64,000 bases of DNA from Tistlia sp040905785. GTDB taxonomy: Bacteria; Pseudomonadota; Alphaproteobacteria; Kiloniellales; DSM-21159. The stretch's first letter is position 1, and every line of letters begins with the position of its first letter. A model generated the notes under the pieces. The model saw nothing but the letters and a program-made list of their open reading frames with translations. It did not search any database and had not been told where the DNA came from. Location of the stretch: assembly GCF_040905785.1 (NCBI RefSeq), contig NZ_JBBDQW010000005.1, forward strand, positions 62,001 through 126,000, given 5' to 3'. Below are positions 1 to 13,400 of the stretch, piece after piece. A program made the translations under genes and the position numbers.

Positions 1-1
1 G

Positions 2-3451
<3,450 letters not shown>

Positions 3452-3516
3452 GGCGGCACGAGCCGCGCCAGGATCACCCGCCCGGAATCGGCCGCGCCAG
3501 GATCCGGCGGACGGGA

Positions 3517-4749
3517 TCAGCCCGGCAGAGTCACGAACCGCTCCGCGAAGGCGAGCAGCGCGCCGTCGCTGCCGGCCGGGCCGATCAGCGACAGGCCCAG
3601 GGGACAGCCGTCGAGGGTCGCGACCGGCAGGTTGACCTGGGGCAGGCCGGAGAGACCGGCGATCGAGGTCAGCGACAGAACATTGCCGCGGTGCTGGCGC
3701 AGGGCCTCGGGGTCGGCATCCAGCCGCGGCGCGATCGAGGGCGCCGTCGGCAGCAGCAGCAGCGTGCCCGGCGCCAGCAGCCCCTGGAGACGCTCGGAAA
3801 AGTCGGCGCGGGCCGCCGTTGCGCTCGCGATCTCCTCCTCGCCGAGGCTCCAGACCCACTGGAAGCGCTCGGCGATCTCGGGGCCGAAGTGCGGGCGCGT
3901 CTCGTCGATCCAGTCGCCGTGCACCGCGCGGATCTCACCACCCTGGATTTGCCGGAAGCGCCACATCCAGGCTTCCAGCCCGCCGCCGGGCTCGCCGACG
4001 ACCAGCGGCGCCGCCTTGCCGACCCGCTGTTCCAGGCGCAGGCGCCAGGGTTCCAGGGCCGCCCGGGCGGCGGGTGTCGCCAGGGCCCAGGCATCCTCGG
4101 GGAGCAGCAGGCGCTCGAAGGGCGGCTGTGGGCCGTCCTCGCCGAGCAGCACCGCCCCGACGCGGCCCAGGGTCTCGGCGTCGCGGGCGAACCAGCCGAC
4201 CGTGTCGAAGCTCGGCGCCAGGGGCATGACGCCGCTGATGTCGACGCGGCCGTGGGTCGGGCGCAGGCCGTAGAGGCCACAGTAGCTCGCCGGCACGCGG
4301 ATCGAGCCGCCCGTGTCGCTGCCCAGCGCGGCGTCGCAGAGGCCGCCTGCGACCGCCGAGGCGGAGCCGCTCGACGAGCCGCCGGGAATCCGGCCCGGCG
4401 CGTTGCTGTTGGCGGGCGTGCCGTAGTGGAAGTTCTGGCCGTTCAGGCTGTAGGCCAGCTCGTCGGACACCGTCTTGCCGACCAGGGTCGCCCCGGCCTG
4501 CAGCAGGGCCGCCACCGCCGCCGCGTGCTCGGCGGCAGGCGCATGGCTGCGCGCCCAGTCCGGGTTGCCGCAGCCGGTCACGGTGCCGGCCACGTCGAAG
4601 ATGTCCTTGGCGGCGAAGGTCAGCCCGGCGAGCGGCCCCAGCCCGCTCGGCCCGACCTCGAAGCGACCGCCGGGGACGAAGGCGCCCAGGGGATCGCGGG
4701 TTTCGGGTGCTGCGCTCTGGGGCGCGTCGCTCTCGGGGGTACCGCTCAT
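3517..4749 (-). CDS. Amidase signature (AS) family amidase
   Basis: An amidase of 410 residues that hydrolyses an unidentified carboxamide. The AS catalytic triad is visible: Lys48 (AAKD), the cis-Ser125 in PGGSSSGSA, and the nucleophile Ser149 in SDTGGSIRVP, with the usual 24-residue Ser-Ser spacing. The length is typical of short AS enzymes. I chose the ATG at 4749 because it overlaps the stop of the upstream MFS gene as ATGA; the longer reading frame that runs to 6138 is antisense artefact beyond this point. Coupling to an MFS transporter suggests that the amide is imported, or a product exported, by that protein. AtzF, GatA and indoleacetamide hydrolase types are alternatives. GatA is unlikely because gatB and gatC are absent. 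Confidence 0.9.
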   Translation of the reverse strand: MSGTPESDAPQSAAPETRDPLGAFVPGGRFEVGPSGLGPLAGLTFAAKDIFDVAGTVTGCGNPDWARSHAPAAEHAAAVAALLQAGATLVGKTVSDELAYSLNGQNFHYGTPANSNAPGRIPGGSSSGSASAVAGGLCDAALGSDTGGSIRVPASYCGLYGLRPTHGRVDISGVMPLAPSFDTVGWFARDAETLGRVGAVLLGEDGPQPPFERLLLPEDAWALATPAARAALEPWRLRLEQRVGKAAPLVVGEPGGGLEAWMWRFRQIQGGEIRAVHGDWIDETRPHFGPEIAERFQWVWSLGEEEIASATAARADFSERLQGLLAPGTLLLLPTAPSIAPRLDADPEALRQHRGNVLSLTSIAGLSGLPQVNLPVATLDGCPLGLSLIGPAGSDGALLAFAERFVTLPG

Positions 4750-5933
4750 CCTTCTCTCCTCGTCGTCTCGATGGCGTCCCGGTGGGCGCGCCAGAGCGCC
4801 ATCAGGACGACCAGGGTGCAGATCGCCGCCAGCGTGCCCGGCAGGCCCCAGGAGGCCGACAGCTCGGTCGCCACGCCGCCGACCGCCGGCCCGGCCAGGC
4901 TGCCCGCCGAATAGACCATGATGAAGGCGGCGTTGGCGACCGCCAGCTCCTGGGTCTCGAAGCGCTCGCCGAGCAGCGCCAGGCCGAGGTTGTAGAACGC
5001 CAGGACCGCGCCGCCGAGCAGGAAGCAGAGCACGCCGGCCGCCAGCGGGCTGCCGCCGAACAGACCGAGCGCCACCGCCGAGGCCACGCCGACCAGGCCC
5101 GCCAGCGCCAGGGCCGGGCGCCGCGACCAGCGGTCGCCGAGCCAGCCGAGCGGCAGCTGCAGCAGGATGCCGCCGACTAGGAAGACCGTCAGCAGCAGCA
5201 GCGCCGAGGGTTCGTCGAGGCCGTTGCGGACGCCGAATATCGGCAGCAGCGAAAAGCTGGCGAACTCGGCGAAGCCCGCCGCCAGCGCCGCCAGCAGCAT
5301 GGTCGGCGACCGGCCGACGACCTGGATCAGCCGCAGGCCGGGCCGCTGCGCGAGGGGCGGCGCCAGGGACATGACCGGCAGCAGCGGCAGCACCGCCAGG
5401 GCGGTCGCCAGGCCGATGACCAGGAACGGCAGCCAGCCCTCCGTGCCGACCAGGGTCAGCAGCGCGGGCCCGATCGCGAAGCCGGCGAAGAGGGCCGCGG
5501 AATAGATCGCGATGATCCGGCCGCGGTTGTGGGACAGCGCGACGGCGTTGATCCAGGTCTCGCCCATCAGCCAGGGCAAGGCCAGCCCGGCGCCGGCCAG
5601 AAAGCGCAGGATCGCCCAGGCGGCGAGGCTGGGCACCAGCGGCATGACCGCGATCGAGGTGGCGGCGAGCGCGCAGCCGAGCATCATCGCCCGGGCCGTG
5701 CCGAGCCGGGCCGCCAGGCTGCGCAGGGCGGGCAGCAGCAGGATGTTGGCCAGGGTCGGCAGCGCGCCGACCAGCCCGATCGTGCCGGCGTCCTCGCCCC
5801 AGCGCTCGAGCACCAGCGACGTCAGCGGAATCGATGCCCCGAAGGCGATGCCGATGCCCAGCATGTGGAGCACGATGGCGATGACGCTGCGGCGGCGGTC
5901 GCGGTCGGTGAAGGCAGGCGGGCTGCTGTCCAT
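4746..5933 (-). CDS. MFS transporter
   Basis: Integral membrane transporter of 395 residues with about 12 hydrophobic segments, starting with a helix at residues 15-40 after a charged N-terminus (TDRDRRR). A loop rich in basic residues after helix 2 (RSLAARLG) fits the MFS 2-3 loop pattern. It overlaps the downstream amidase gene by 4 bp, so the two are translationally coupled. The substrate cannot be read from the sequence; the neighbouring amidases suggest an amide or an amino acid derivative. It is divergent from the second amidase at 6107, with about 170 bp between them for both promoters. Confidence 0.88.
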   Translation of the reverse strand: MDSSPPAFTDRDRRRSVIAIVLHMLGIGIAFGASIPLTSLVLERWGEDAGTIGLVGALPTLANILLLPALRSLAARLGTARAMMLGCALAATSIAVMPLVPSLAAWAILRFLAGAGLALPWLMGETWINAVALSHNRGRIIAIYSAALFAGFAIGPALLTLVGTEGWLPFLVIGLATALAVLPLLPVMSLAPPLAQRPGLRLIQVVGRSPTMLLAALAAGFAEFASFSLLPIFGVRNGLDEPSALLLLTVFLVGGILLQLPLGWLGDRWSRRPALALAGLVGVASAVALGLFGGSPLAAGVLCFLLGGAVLAFYNLGLALLGERFETQELAVANAAFIMVYSAGSLAGPAVGGVATELSASWGLPGTLAAICTLVVLMALWRAHRDAIETTRREG

Positions 5934-6106
5934 CGATCCGCTCTAGCCGCTCCGGCGGCGGCGGTCCATGGCCGGCGCGGAGGGGCTGCCATGCGGGCGC
6001 ACCGGCGGCCGGACCGGCGCTCCGCTGGCGGCGCGCCCCGGTCGACAGGCGCGGCCCGGCGTGCGAGGAAAAGGGCGACGAGGCCGACTCACTCCGAGGA
6101 GACGAC

Positions 6107-7510
6107 ATGACCGACGACGCCGCCTTGCTGAGCGCCACCGAGCTGCTCGCCGCCTACCGCGACAAGCGCCTCTCGCCGGTCGAGGCGACGCAGGCGGCCC
6201 TGGATCGGATCGAGCAGCTGAACGGGCAGCTCAACGCCTTCTGCCTGCTCGACCGCGAGGGCGCGCTGGCCGCGGCCGCCGACTCGGAGAAGCGCTGGCA
6301 GGCGGGCCAACCGCAGGGGCGGCTGGACGGCGTGCCGCTGAGCGTCAAGGACCTGCTGCTGACCAAGGGCTGGCCGACCCAGCGCGGCTCGCACAGCATC
6401 GATCCGGCCGGACCCTGGACCGAGGACGCGCCGGCGGTCGCCCGGGTCCGGGAGCACAAGGCGATCCTGCTCGGCAAGACGACGACCCCGGAGTTCGGCT
6501 GGAAGGGTGTCACCGACAGCGGCCTGACCGGCATCACGCGCAACCCCTGGGATCCGGAGAAGACGCCCGGCGGCTCCTCGGGCGGCGCCGCGGTCGCGGC
6601 GGCGACCGGCATGGGCGCCCTGCACTTCGGCACCGACGGCGGCGGCTCGGTACGCATCCCCTGCGCCTTCACCGGCATTCCCGGCCTCAAGCCCAGCTTC
6701 GGCCGCGTCCCCGCCTACCCGCTCAGCCCCTTCGGCACGGTCTCCCATGTCGGGCCCATGGCCCGCACGGTCGCCGACCTCGCCCTGATGCTGACGGCGA
6801 TCGCCGAGCCGGATCCCCGCGATCCCTACGCCCTGCCCTACGACGGCGAGGACTTCGGCGCCGACCTGGAGAGCGGCGTCGAGGGCCTGCGCATCGCCTA
6901 CCTGCCGACCATGGCCGGCCACGCCGTGCATCCCGAGGTCGCCGAGGCCGCCGCGTATGCCGCCGCGCGCTTCGAGGAGCTCGGCGCCAAGGTCGAGCAG
7001 CCCGAGCTCGATCTGCCCGACACCGACGGCGCCTTCGCCTACCACTGGTACGCCGGCGCCGCCCTGCTGCTCTCGGGCATCCCGGAGGAGAGGCGTGAGA
7101 GGATCGATCCCGGCTTGCGCGAGATCGCGGCACAGGCCGGCCACTTCACGCTCATCGACTACCTGCGCGCGGTCAAGGTGCGCGAGGGCTTCACCCAGCG
7201 CATGAACCAGGTGCACGAGACGTACGACCTGCTGCTGCTGCCGAGCGTGCCGATCCCCGCCTTCGAGGCCGGGGCCGAGTGGCCCGCCGGCTCTGGCGCC
7301 CGGCGCTGGACCGACTGGACGCCCTTCAGCTACCCCTTCAATCTGACCGGCCAGCCGGCGGTCAGCCTGCCCTGCGGCCTGACCTCGGCCAACCTGCCGA
7401 TCGGCCTGCAGCTGGTCGGCCCACGCTATCAGGACGCCCTGGTGCTGCGCGCCGCCCGTGCCTTCGAGCGCAGCTACCCGGCGCCGCTGCCGCCTCTGGC
7501 GGCGCGCTGA
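6107..7510 (+). CDS. Amidase signature family amidase
   Basis: Second AS-family amidase, 467 residues. The triad is clear: Lys81 (SVKD), cis-Ser157 in PGGSSGG and nucleophile Ser181 in TDGGGSVRIPC, again 24 residues apart. The sequence around the triad resembles full-length bacterial amidases more than GatA. The ATG at 6107 follows a purine-rich stretch (CTCCGAGGAGACGAC) that contains a good ribosome-binding site. The stop is 8 bp before the gamma-glutamyltransferase-like gene, so the two form an operon acting on amide or gamma-glutamyl bonds. It is not a recent duplicate of the amidase at 3517, since the two differ in length and in much of their sequence. Confidence 0.92.
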   Translation: MTDDAALLSATELLAAYRDKRLSPVEATQAALDRIEQLNGQLNAFCLLDREGALAAAADSEKRWQAGQPQGRLDGVPLSVKDLLLTKGWPTQRGSHSIDPAGPWTEDAPAVARVREHKAILLGKTTTPEFGWKGVTDSGLTGITRNPWDPEKTPGGSSGGAAVAAATGMGALHFGTDGGGSVRIPCAFTGIPGLKPSFGRVPAYPLSPFGTVSHVGPMARTVADLALMLTAIAEPDPRDPYALPYDGEDFGADLESGVEGLRIAYLPTMAGHAVHPEVAEAAAYAAARFEELGAKVEQPELDLPDTDGAFAYHWYAGAALLLSGIPEERRERIDPGLREIAAQAGHFTLIDYLRAVKVREGFTQRMNQVHETYDLLLLPSVPIPAFEAGAEWPAGSGARRWTDWTPFSYPFNLTGQPAVSLPCGLTSANLPIGLQLVGPRYQDALVLRAARAFERSYPAPLPPLAAR

Positions 7511-7518
7511 GCCGTCCC

Positions 7519-9135
7519 ATGGCGGCGGGCGGCTCGTCGGCGGGGTCGGCCTCGGGCGGCGCGGTCGCGGCCGGCCACGAGGAGACCGTCCGCGCCGCGG
7601 CCGAGGTCCTCGCCGAGGGCGGCAATGCCTTCGACGCCGCCTGCGCCGGCATTGCCGCGGCCTGCGTCTGCGAGCCGGTGCTGGCCTCCCTCGGCGGCGG
7701 CGGCTTTCTGCTCGCCGAGCCGGCCGGGGGCGAGGCCCGGCTCTACGACTTCTTCGTCGACACGCCGGGGCGGCGGCCCGGCGCGCGAGCCGGGGAGCTG
7801 GATTTCGAGGCCGTCGAGGCCGACTTCGGCACCGCGCGGCAGGTCTTCCACATCGGCCTCGGCGCGACCGCCGTCCCCGGCGTGCCGGCCGGCCTGGAGA
7901 CGGTCGCCCGCGAGCTCGGGCGGCTGCCGCTGGCGCGTAGCCTGGCACCGGCCGTGGCGCTGGCCCGAGAGGGCTGCGCGCTGCGGCCGATCGACGTCGC
8001 GGTCGCCGCGGTGGTCGCACCCATCGTCACCGCCTGCGACCCGCTGCGCGACCTCCACTGCGGCCCCGGCGGCGATCTGCGCCGCAGCGGCGAGCACCTG
8101 GTCCAGCCGGCGCTGGCCGAGACCCTGGAGCGCCTCGCGCGGGAGGGCGCCGCCCCCTTCTACGACGGCGAGCTGGCGACGCGCCTGGCGGCCTTCTGCC
8201 GGGAGGCCGGCGGCCAACTGACTGCGGTCGACCTCGCCGGCTACCGGGTCCGGCGCCGCAAGCCGCTGGCGGTCGAATGGGCGGGCGCGGAGATCCTCAC
8301 CAACGGCCCGCCCTCGCACGGCGGCCTGCTGATCGCCTTCGCGCTCCGGCTGCTCGAGGAGACCGCGCCGGTCGGGGAGGAAGCGCGGGGCGGCTTCGGC
8401 TCCAGACGGCAGCTCGAGCGGCTCGGCCGCGCCATGGCGCTGACCAACCGCGCGCGCGTCGAAAGCGGGCTGGCGGCGGCCGAGGCAGAGGCGTCTGCCG
8501 AGGCGGCCGGCGCGGCGCTGCTCGACCCGGCGCTGGTGGCGCGCTACCGCGCCGAGCTGCGGGGCCGGCCTGGCGTCGCCCGGGGCACCACGCACCTGTC
8601 GGTGATCGACCGTGCCGGCAACGCCGCCGCCGCGAGCCTGTCGAACGGCGAGGGCTGCGGCCGTGTGCTGCCCGGCAGCGGCATCCACCTCAACAACATG
8701 CTGGGCGAGGAGGACCTCAACCCGCTCGGGTTCCACGCCTGGCCGACCGGCGTCCGGCTCGGCTCGATGATGGCGCCGACGCTGGCCAGGGCCGCCGACG
8801 GGGCCATGCTGGCGCTCGGCTCAGGCGGCTCAAACCGGTTGCGCACGGCGATCCTGCAGGTGTTGATCAACTGCCTGCAGCATGGCATGGCGCCGGCTGC
8901 CGCCGTCGCCGCGCCGCGCCTGCACGTCGAGCAGGGGGTTCAGCTGGAGCCGGGCTTCGAGCCGGCGGCCCTGGAGGGGCTCGCCGGGGAGGGGCTGGCC
9001 GGGCTCGGCAGGCCGACGCTCTGGCCGGCGCCGAACCTCTTCTTCGGCGGCGTCCATCTGGTCCGCCGCGACGCCCGGGGCCGGTTGGAGGCGGCCGGCG
9101 ACCCCCGCCGCGGCGGGGCCGCCGCCGTCGTCTGA
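7519..9135 (+). CDS. Gamma-glutamyltransferase-like Ntn hydrolase
   Basis: A protein of 538 residues in the gamma-glutamyltranspeptidase family, whose members self-cleave at a Thr and then hydrolyse or transfer gamma-glutamyl groups. The predicted nucleophile is Thr357 in GTTHLSVID, matching the conserved TTHxSVVD block; SLSNGEG and the HLNNMLGEEDLNP block follow, as in GGT small subunits. The N-terminal half has the family GGNAFDAA motif. There is no signal peptide, so this copy is probably cytosolic, unlike classical periplasmic GGT. The ATG at 7519 is preferred over upstream frame extensions, because residues before it are a shadow of the amidase gene. Substrate specificity is unknown. Confidence 0.88.
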   Translation: MAAGGSSAGSASGGAVAAGHEETVRAAAEVLAEGGNAFDAACAGIAAACVCEPVLASLGGGGFLLAEPAGGEARLYDFFVDTPGRRPGARAGELDFEAVEADFGTARQVFHIGLGATAVPGVPAGLETVARELGRLPLARSLAPAVALAREGCALRPIDVAVAAVVAPIVTACDPLRDLHCGPGGDLRRSGEHLVQPALAETLERLAREGAAPFYDGELATRLAAFCREAGGQLTAVDLAGYRVRRRKPLAVEWAGAEILTNGPPSHGGLLIAFALRLLEETAPVGEEARGGFGSRRQLERLGRAMALTNRARVESGLAAAEAEASAEAAGAALLDPALVARYRAELRGRPGVARGTTHLSVIDRAGNAAAASLSNGEGCGRVLPGSGIHLNNMLGEEDLNPLGFHAWPTGVRLGSMMAPTLARAADGAMLALGSGGSNRLRTAILQVLINCLQHGMAPAAAVAAPRLHVEQGVQLEPGFEPAALEGLAGEGLAGLGRPTLWPAPNLFFGGVHLVRRDARGRLEAAGDPRRGGAAAVV

Positions 9136-9145
9136 CTACCGACGG

Positions 9146-9598
9146 TCAGGCGACCCGCGATTCTCCGCGGCTGCGATCACGGTCCCGGTCCTTCTTGATG
9201 TAGGCCGAGGCGCAGTGCTTGCTGCAGTACGGCTTGCCCGGCAGGGCGGCATCGCTGCAGAAGTGGAAGTTCTTGTCGTTCGGGTCGCCGATCGGCCACT
9301 GGCAGCTTTGGCCGCTGCGGCGCTCGGCGAGGCGCGTCGGCCGGGGCGCCTCGTAGCTTTCGACCGAGCCCGGCGGCTCGTCCGGCACGAGCGGCGTCGG
9401 CAGGGCGGCGGGGCGGCGGCGCGGCGCCGGGCGCGCGTCCTTGCGGATCGGGGAGGGACGCGCCGGCAGGTTCAGGCGGTGCGCCTTGCCGACCACGGCG
9501 TTCTTCGAAACGCCGAGCTTCTTGCCGATCATCGAGGCGGAATGGCCCGTATTCCACAGGCGGGTCAGTTCGTCGATGCGATCCGGTGTCCAGGTCAT
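9146..9598 (-). CDS. gcrA: GcrA cell cycle regulator
   Basis: GcrA of 150 residues, the alphaproteobacterial sigma70-associated regulator that activates promoters carrying CcrM-methylated GANTC sites. The N-terminal helix-turn-helix is recognisable (TWTPDRIDELTRLWNTGHSA, then IGKKLGVSKNAVVGKAHRL), followed by a basic Pro/Arg linker and the C-terminal block with Cys residues (CQWP...FC...YCSKHC) that ends the family. Length and architecture are normal. It is convergent with the GGT-like gene, with 10 bp between stops. This gene is the best single argument for placing the organism in the Alphaproteobacteria. Confidence 0.95.
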   Translation of the reverse strand: MTWTPDRIDELTRLWNTGHSASMIGKKLGVSKNAVVGKAHRLNLPARPSPIRKDARPAPRRRPAALPTPLVPDEPPGSVESYEAPRPTRLAERRSGQSCQWPIGDPNDKNFHFCSDAALPGKPYCSKHCASAYIKKDRDRDRSRGESRVA

Positions 9599-9834
9599 CG
9601 CCAGCCTCCAAGTAGTGGTGGTGCGCCATATATGTAGCGCTCAAGCCAGGCATTCACACCATATCGGGTAGGGGGCTTGCCGTCGAGTCGCTCCCGCCAC
9701 TTCCCTGTGGAGAACTTCCCGCTTTGCGACTGCGGCACCGCCGTCCTTGGCGCCGGGCGACGGCTTCTGCTAGAGAGCGCCGGGCCGCCCGGCAGGCGCC
9801 GGCGGCCTCGGGCAGCGACGAGAGAAGGGCGAGG

Positions 9835-10434
9835 ATGAGCTACGCGACGCGCGGCCTACTGCTAGGGGTGGCGGCCATGGCCCTCGTGGTGGTGGCCTCC
9901 AACATCCTGGTCCAGCATCCGATCCAGCTCGACCGCAGCGTCTTCGGGATTCCGGCCAGCGAGCTCTGGACCTGGGGCGCGCTGACCTATCCGGTCGCCT
10001 TCCTGGTCACCGACCTCTGCAACCGCGCGTTGGGCCCGGGGCAGGCCCGGCGCGTCGTCTACGCCGGCTTCGCGCTCGCCGTCGTCCTGTCGATCGCCTT
10101 CGCCGGCTGGCGCATCGCGCTGGCCTCCGGCACCGCCTTCCTGTCGGCGCAGCTCCTCGACGTCACGGTCTTCGACCGGCTGCGCCGCCTGCGCTGGTGG
10201 CAGGCGCCGCTGATCTCCTCGACCCTGGCCTCGACCCTGGACACCCTGCTCTTCTTCGCTCTCGCCTTCGCCGGCACGGCGGTGCCCTGGGTCACCCTGG
10301 CGCTCGGCGACTACGCCGTGAAGCTGCTCGTTGCGCTGGTCCTGCTGATCCCCTTCCGCGCCCTGATCGCCGTGCTGCCCCAGGCCGGCGCGCCGACGCG
10401 CCGGCCGGCCAACCTGCCCGCGGGCGGACCCTAG
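9835..10434 (+). CDS. VUT family membrane protein (YhhQ/queuosine precursor transporter-like)
   Basis: A membrane protein of 199 residues with about six hydrophobic segments. It matches the VUT/YhhQ family in the motifs FLVTDLCNRALGPGQARRVVY and in the following helices; characterised relatives import queuosine precursors. The ATG at 9835 is preceded by GAGAAGGGCGAGG, a plausible ribosome-binding site, and begins just before the first helix. Its TAG stop overlaps the TAG stop of the convergent RND gene within a shared CTAG palindrome at 10431-10434. The family call is solid; the substrate is inferred from the family only. Confidence 0.85.
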   Translation: MSYATRGLLLGVAAMALVVVASNILVQHPIQLDRSVFGIPASELWTWGALTYPVAFLVTDLCNRALGPGQARRVVYAGFALAVVLSIAFAGWRIALASGTAFLSAQLLDVTVFDRLRRLRWWQAPLISSTLASTLDTLLFFALAFAGTAVPWVTLALGDYAVKLLVALVLLIPFRALIAVLPQAGAPTRRPANLPAGGP

Positions 10435-13400
10435 TCGACCGGCGCCGGCTTCGTCGTGCCGGCGGTCGGGCCGGCCGCGCGGCCGGCGGCCCGGGCCCGG
10501 TCGGCCGAATGGTCGCGGGCGATCAGGGTGTACATGGCCGGCGTCACGAACAGGGTGAAGAGCGTGCCGATGGTCATGCCCGAGGCGATGACCATGCCGA
10601 TGTCGAAGCGGCTGCGCGCCCCGGCACCGGTGGCGATCAGCAGCGGCACCATGGCCACGACCATGGCCGCCGTGGTCATCAGGATCGGCCGGAGCCGCAC
10701 CGCCGCCGCCTCGCGGATCGCGTCGAGCCGGCCGTAGCCCTCCTCCTCCTGGAGCTTGTTGGCGAACTCGACCATCAGGATGCCGTGCTTGGAGATAAGC
10801 CCGACCAGGGTGACCAGGCCGACCTGGGTGTAGATGTTGATGGAGGAGGCGCCGGTCATCGACAGGATGCTGACCGGCAGCAGGGCGCCGAACATCGAGG
10901 TCGGAAGCGCGATCAGGATCACGATGGGGTCGCGGAAGCTCTCGAACTGCGCGGCGAGCACCAGGAAGATGATGACGACGGCGAAGGCGAAGGCGATCGC
11001 CAGCGTGTTGCCCTCCTGGACCAGCTGGCGGCTCTGGCCCTTGAAGTCGTAGGAGAAGCCTGCCGGGAAGTTCCGCTCGGCGTGGCTGGTCAGGAAGTCG
11101 AGCGCCTCGCCCAGGGTCCGGCCCGGAAAGGGCACGCCCGAGAGCGTCGCCGCGTTGAGCTGCTGGAAGCTGCCCAGCGCGTTCGGCTGCACCCGCTCCG
11201 AGACGGTCGCGACGGTCGAGAGCGGCACCATGGCGCCGGCCGCCGTGCGCACCTGGTAGCGGGTCAGCCAGTCGGCGGTCAGGCGGTAGCTGCGCGGCAC
11301 CTGCGGGATCACCTGGTAGCTGCGGCCGTAGAGGTCGAAGCGGTTGACGTAGTTGCCGCCCAGGAAGGTCGCCAGCGCAGAGCCGATGTCGCGCATCGAG
11401 ATGCCCAGCCGGTTGGCCTTGTCGTGGTCGATGTCGAGCTGGACCTGCGGCGAATCGAACTTCAGGTCGCTGTCGGTGAAGATGAACAGGCCGCTCTGCT
11501 GGGCCGCCTGCTGCAGCTCCTGCAGCACGTCGGCGATCTCGGTGTAGTCGCTGGTCGAGGTGACGACGAACTCGACCGGCGTGCCGCCCGAGGAGCCGGG
11601 GATCGAGGGCGGCTCGAAGGCCAGGACCTGCGCGCCCGGGATCGTCGCGAAGCTCGGCTGCAGCGCGGCCAGGACCTCGCTCGCCGAGCGGCTGCGCTCG
11701 CCCCAGGGCTTGAGCAGGATGCCGGAGAAGGCGGTGTGGACGTCGCCGAGGCCGGCGATCAGGAATACGTGCTCCTGCTCGGGCACCTCCTTGAAGACCT
11801 GGTAGAGCTGCTCGGTGGCCTGCTCCAGGTAGTCGAGGTTGGCGTACTGCGGAGACTTGACCTGGGAAAAGAGAATGCCTTGGTCCTCGGTCGGCGCCAG
11901 CTCGCTCGGCGTGGTCACGTAGAGCAGGGCGGTCAGCGCGACGATCGCGATCATGACCAGCACCGTGAGGCTCCGGAAGCCGAGGGTCTTGCCGAGGCGC
12001 GAGCGGTAGGCCTCCTTCAGGGTATCGAAGCGCCGGTCGAGGAAGCGGGCGAAGCCGCCGCCGCCCTTCTCCTGGCTGAGCAGGCGCGAGCACATCATCG
12101 GCGAGAGCGTGAGCGCGACGATGCCGGAGACGAAGACCGCCCCGGCGAGGGTGAAGGCGAACTCGCGGAACAGCGCCCCGGTGACGCCCGAGACGAAGCC
12201 GATCGGCGCGTAGACCGCCGCCAGCGTGATGGTCATGGAGACGACCGGCATGGCGATCTCGCGGGCGCCGCGCAGCGCCGCGTCGAAGGGCGTCATGCCG
12301 GCCTCGATATGACGGTAAATGTTCTCGACGACGACGATGGCGTCGTCGACGACCAGGCCGATCGCCAGCACCAGGGCCAGCAGGGTCAGCAGGTTGATCG
12401 AGTAGCCGAGCGCCTGGAGCATGATCATGACGCCGATCAGCGACAGCGGGATGGTGACGATCGGGATCAGCGTCGAGCGGAAGTTGCCGAGGAACAGGAA
12501 GATCACTACGACGACGATCAGCGCCGCCTCGCCCAGCGTATGCACGACCTCCTCGATCGAGGCGTTAATGAAGGCCGTGGCGTCGTAGGCGATGGCGGCC
12601 TGCAGGCCGACCGGCAGCTGCTGCTCGACCTCGGGCATCAGCTTGCGGATGTTCTCGATGACCGTCAGGGGGTTGGCCGTGGGCGTCGTGTAGACGCCGA
12701 TGAAGACGGCCTTGATGCCGTCGAAGGCCGAGGAGGAATCGCCGCTCTCCGGTCCCAGCTCGATGTCGCCGATGTTGCGCAGCCGGATCAGCGAATCGCC
12801 GCGCGTCGCGACGACCAGGCGCGAGAAGGCTTCGGCCGAATCCAGGGAGGTCTCGGCGTTGATCGAGGTCTGGACGAAGTTGCCTTTGATCTGGCCGGCC
12901 GCCGAGGTGAAGTTGTTGCGGGTCAAGGCCGCGGCGACGTCGGCCGGCGTGACCTCGAGCGCCGCCATGCGGTCCGGATTGAGCCAGATGCGCATGGCGA
13001 AGGTCTGGCCGCCGAGGATCTGCGCCTCCGCGACCCCGTTGACCGTCTGCAGCTTCGGCTGCACGACGCGCGTCAGGTAGTCGGTGATCTGGGGCGCGTT
13101 CATCACGTCCGAGTTGAACGAGATGTACATCAGCGCGTTGCTGTCGCCGGTCTGCTTCTGGACGATCGGGTCGTTGGCCTCGTCCGGCAGGATGCCACGG
13201 ACCTGGTTGACCTTCGACAGGACGTCGGCGACCGCGCGGTCGGCGTCGGCGTTGAGCAGCAGGTTCAGCGTCACTGTCGAGCTGTTCTGCTGGGATGTCG
13301 AGACCAGGGTGTCGATGCCCTCGGCGCTCGCCACCGCCTGCTCGATCGGCGTCGTGATGAAACCCTTGATCAGGTCGGCGTTGGCGCCGGGATAGCTGGT

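Noticed and set aside
5934..6138. N-terminal extension of the first amidase frame across the MFS gene to 6138
   Set aside because: Sequence before the ATG at 4749 is out-of-frame MFS coding DNA; the ATGA overlap gives the natural start.
9685..9689. GANTC (GAGTC) site upstream of gcrA as a CcrM/GcrA autoregulatory site
   Set aside because: One pentamer in 236 bp is expected by chance; no paired promoter element is visible.
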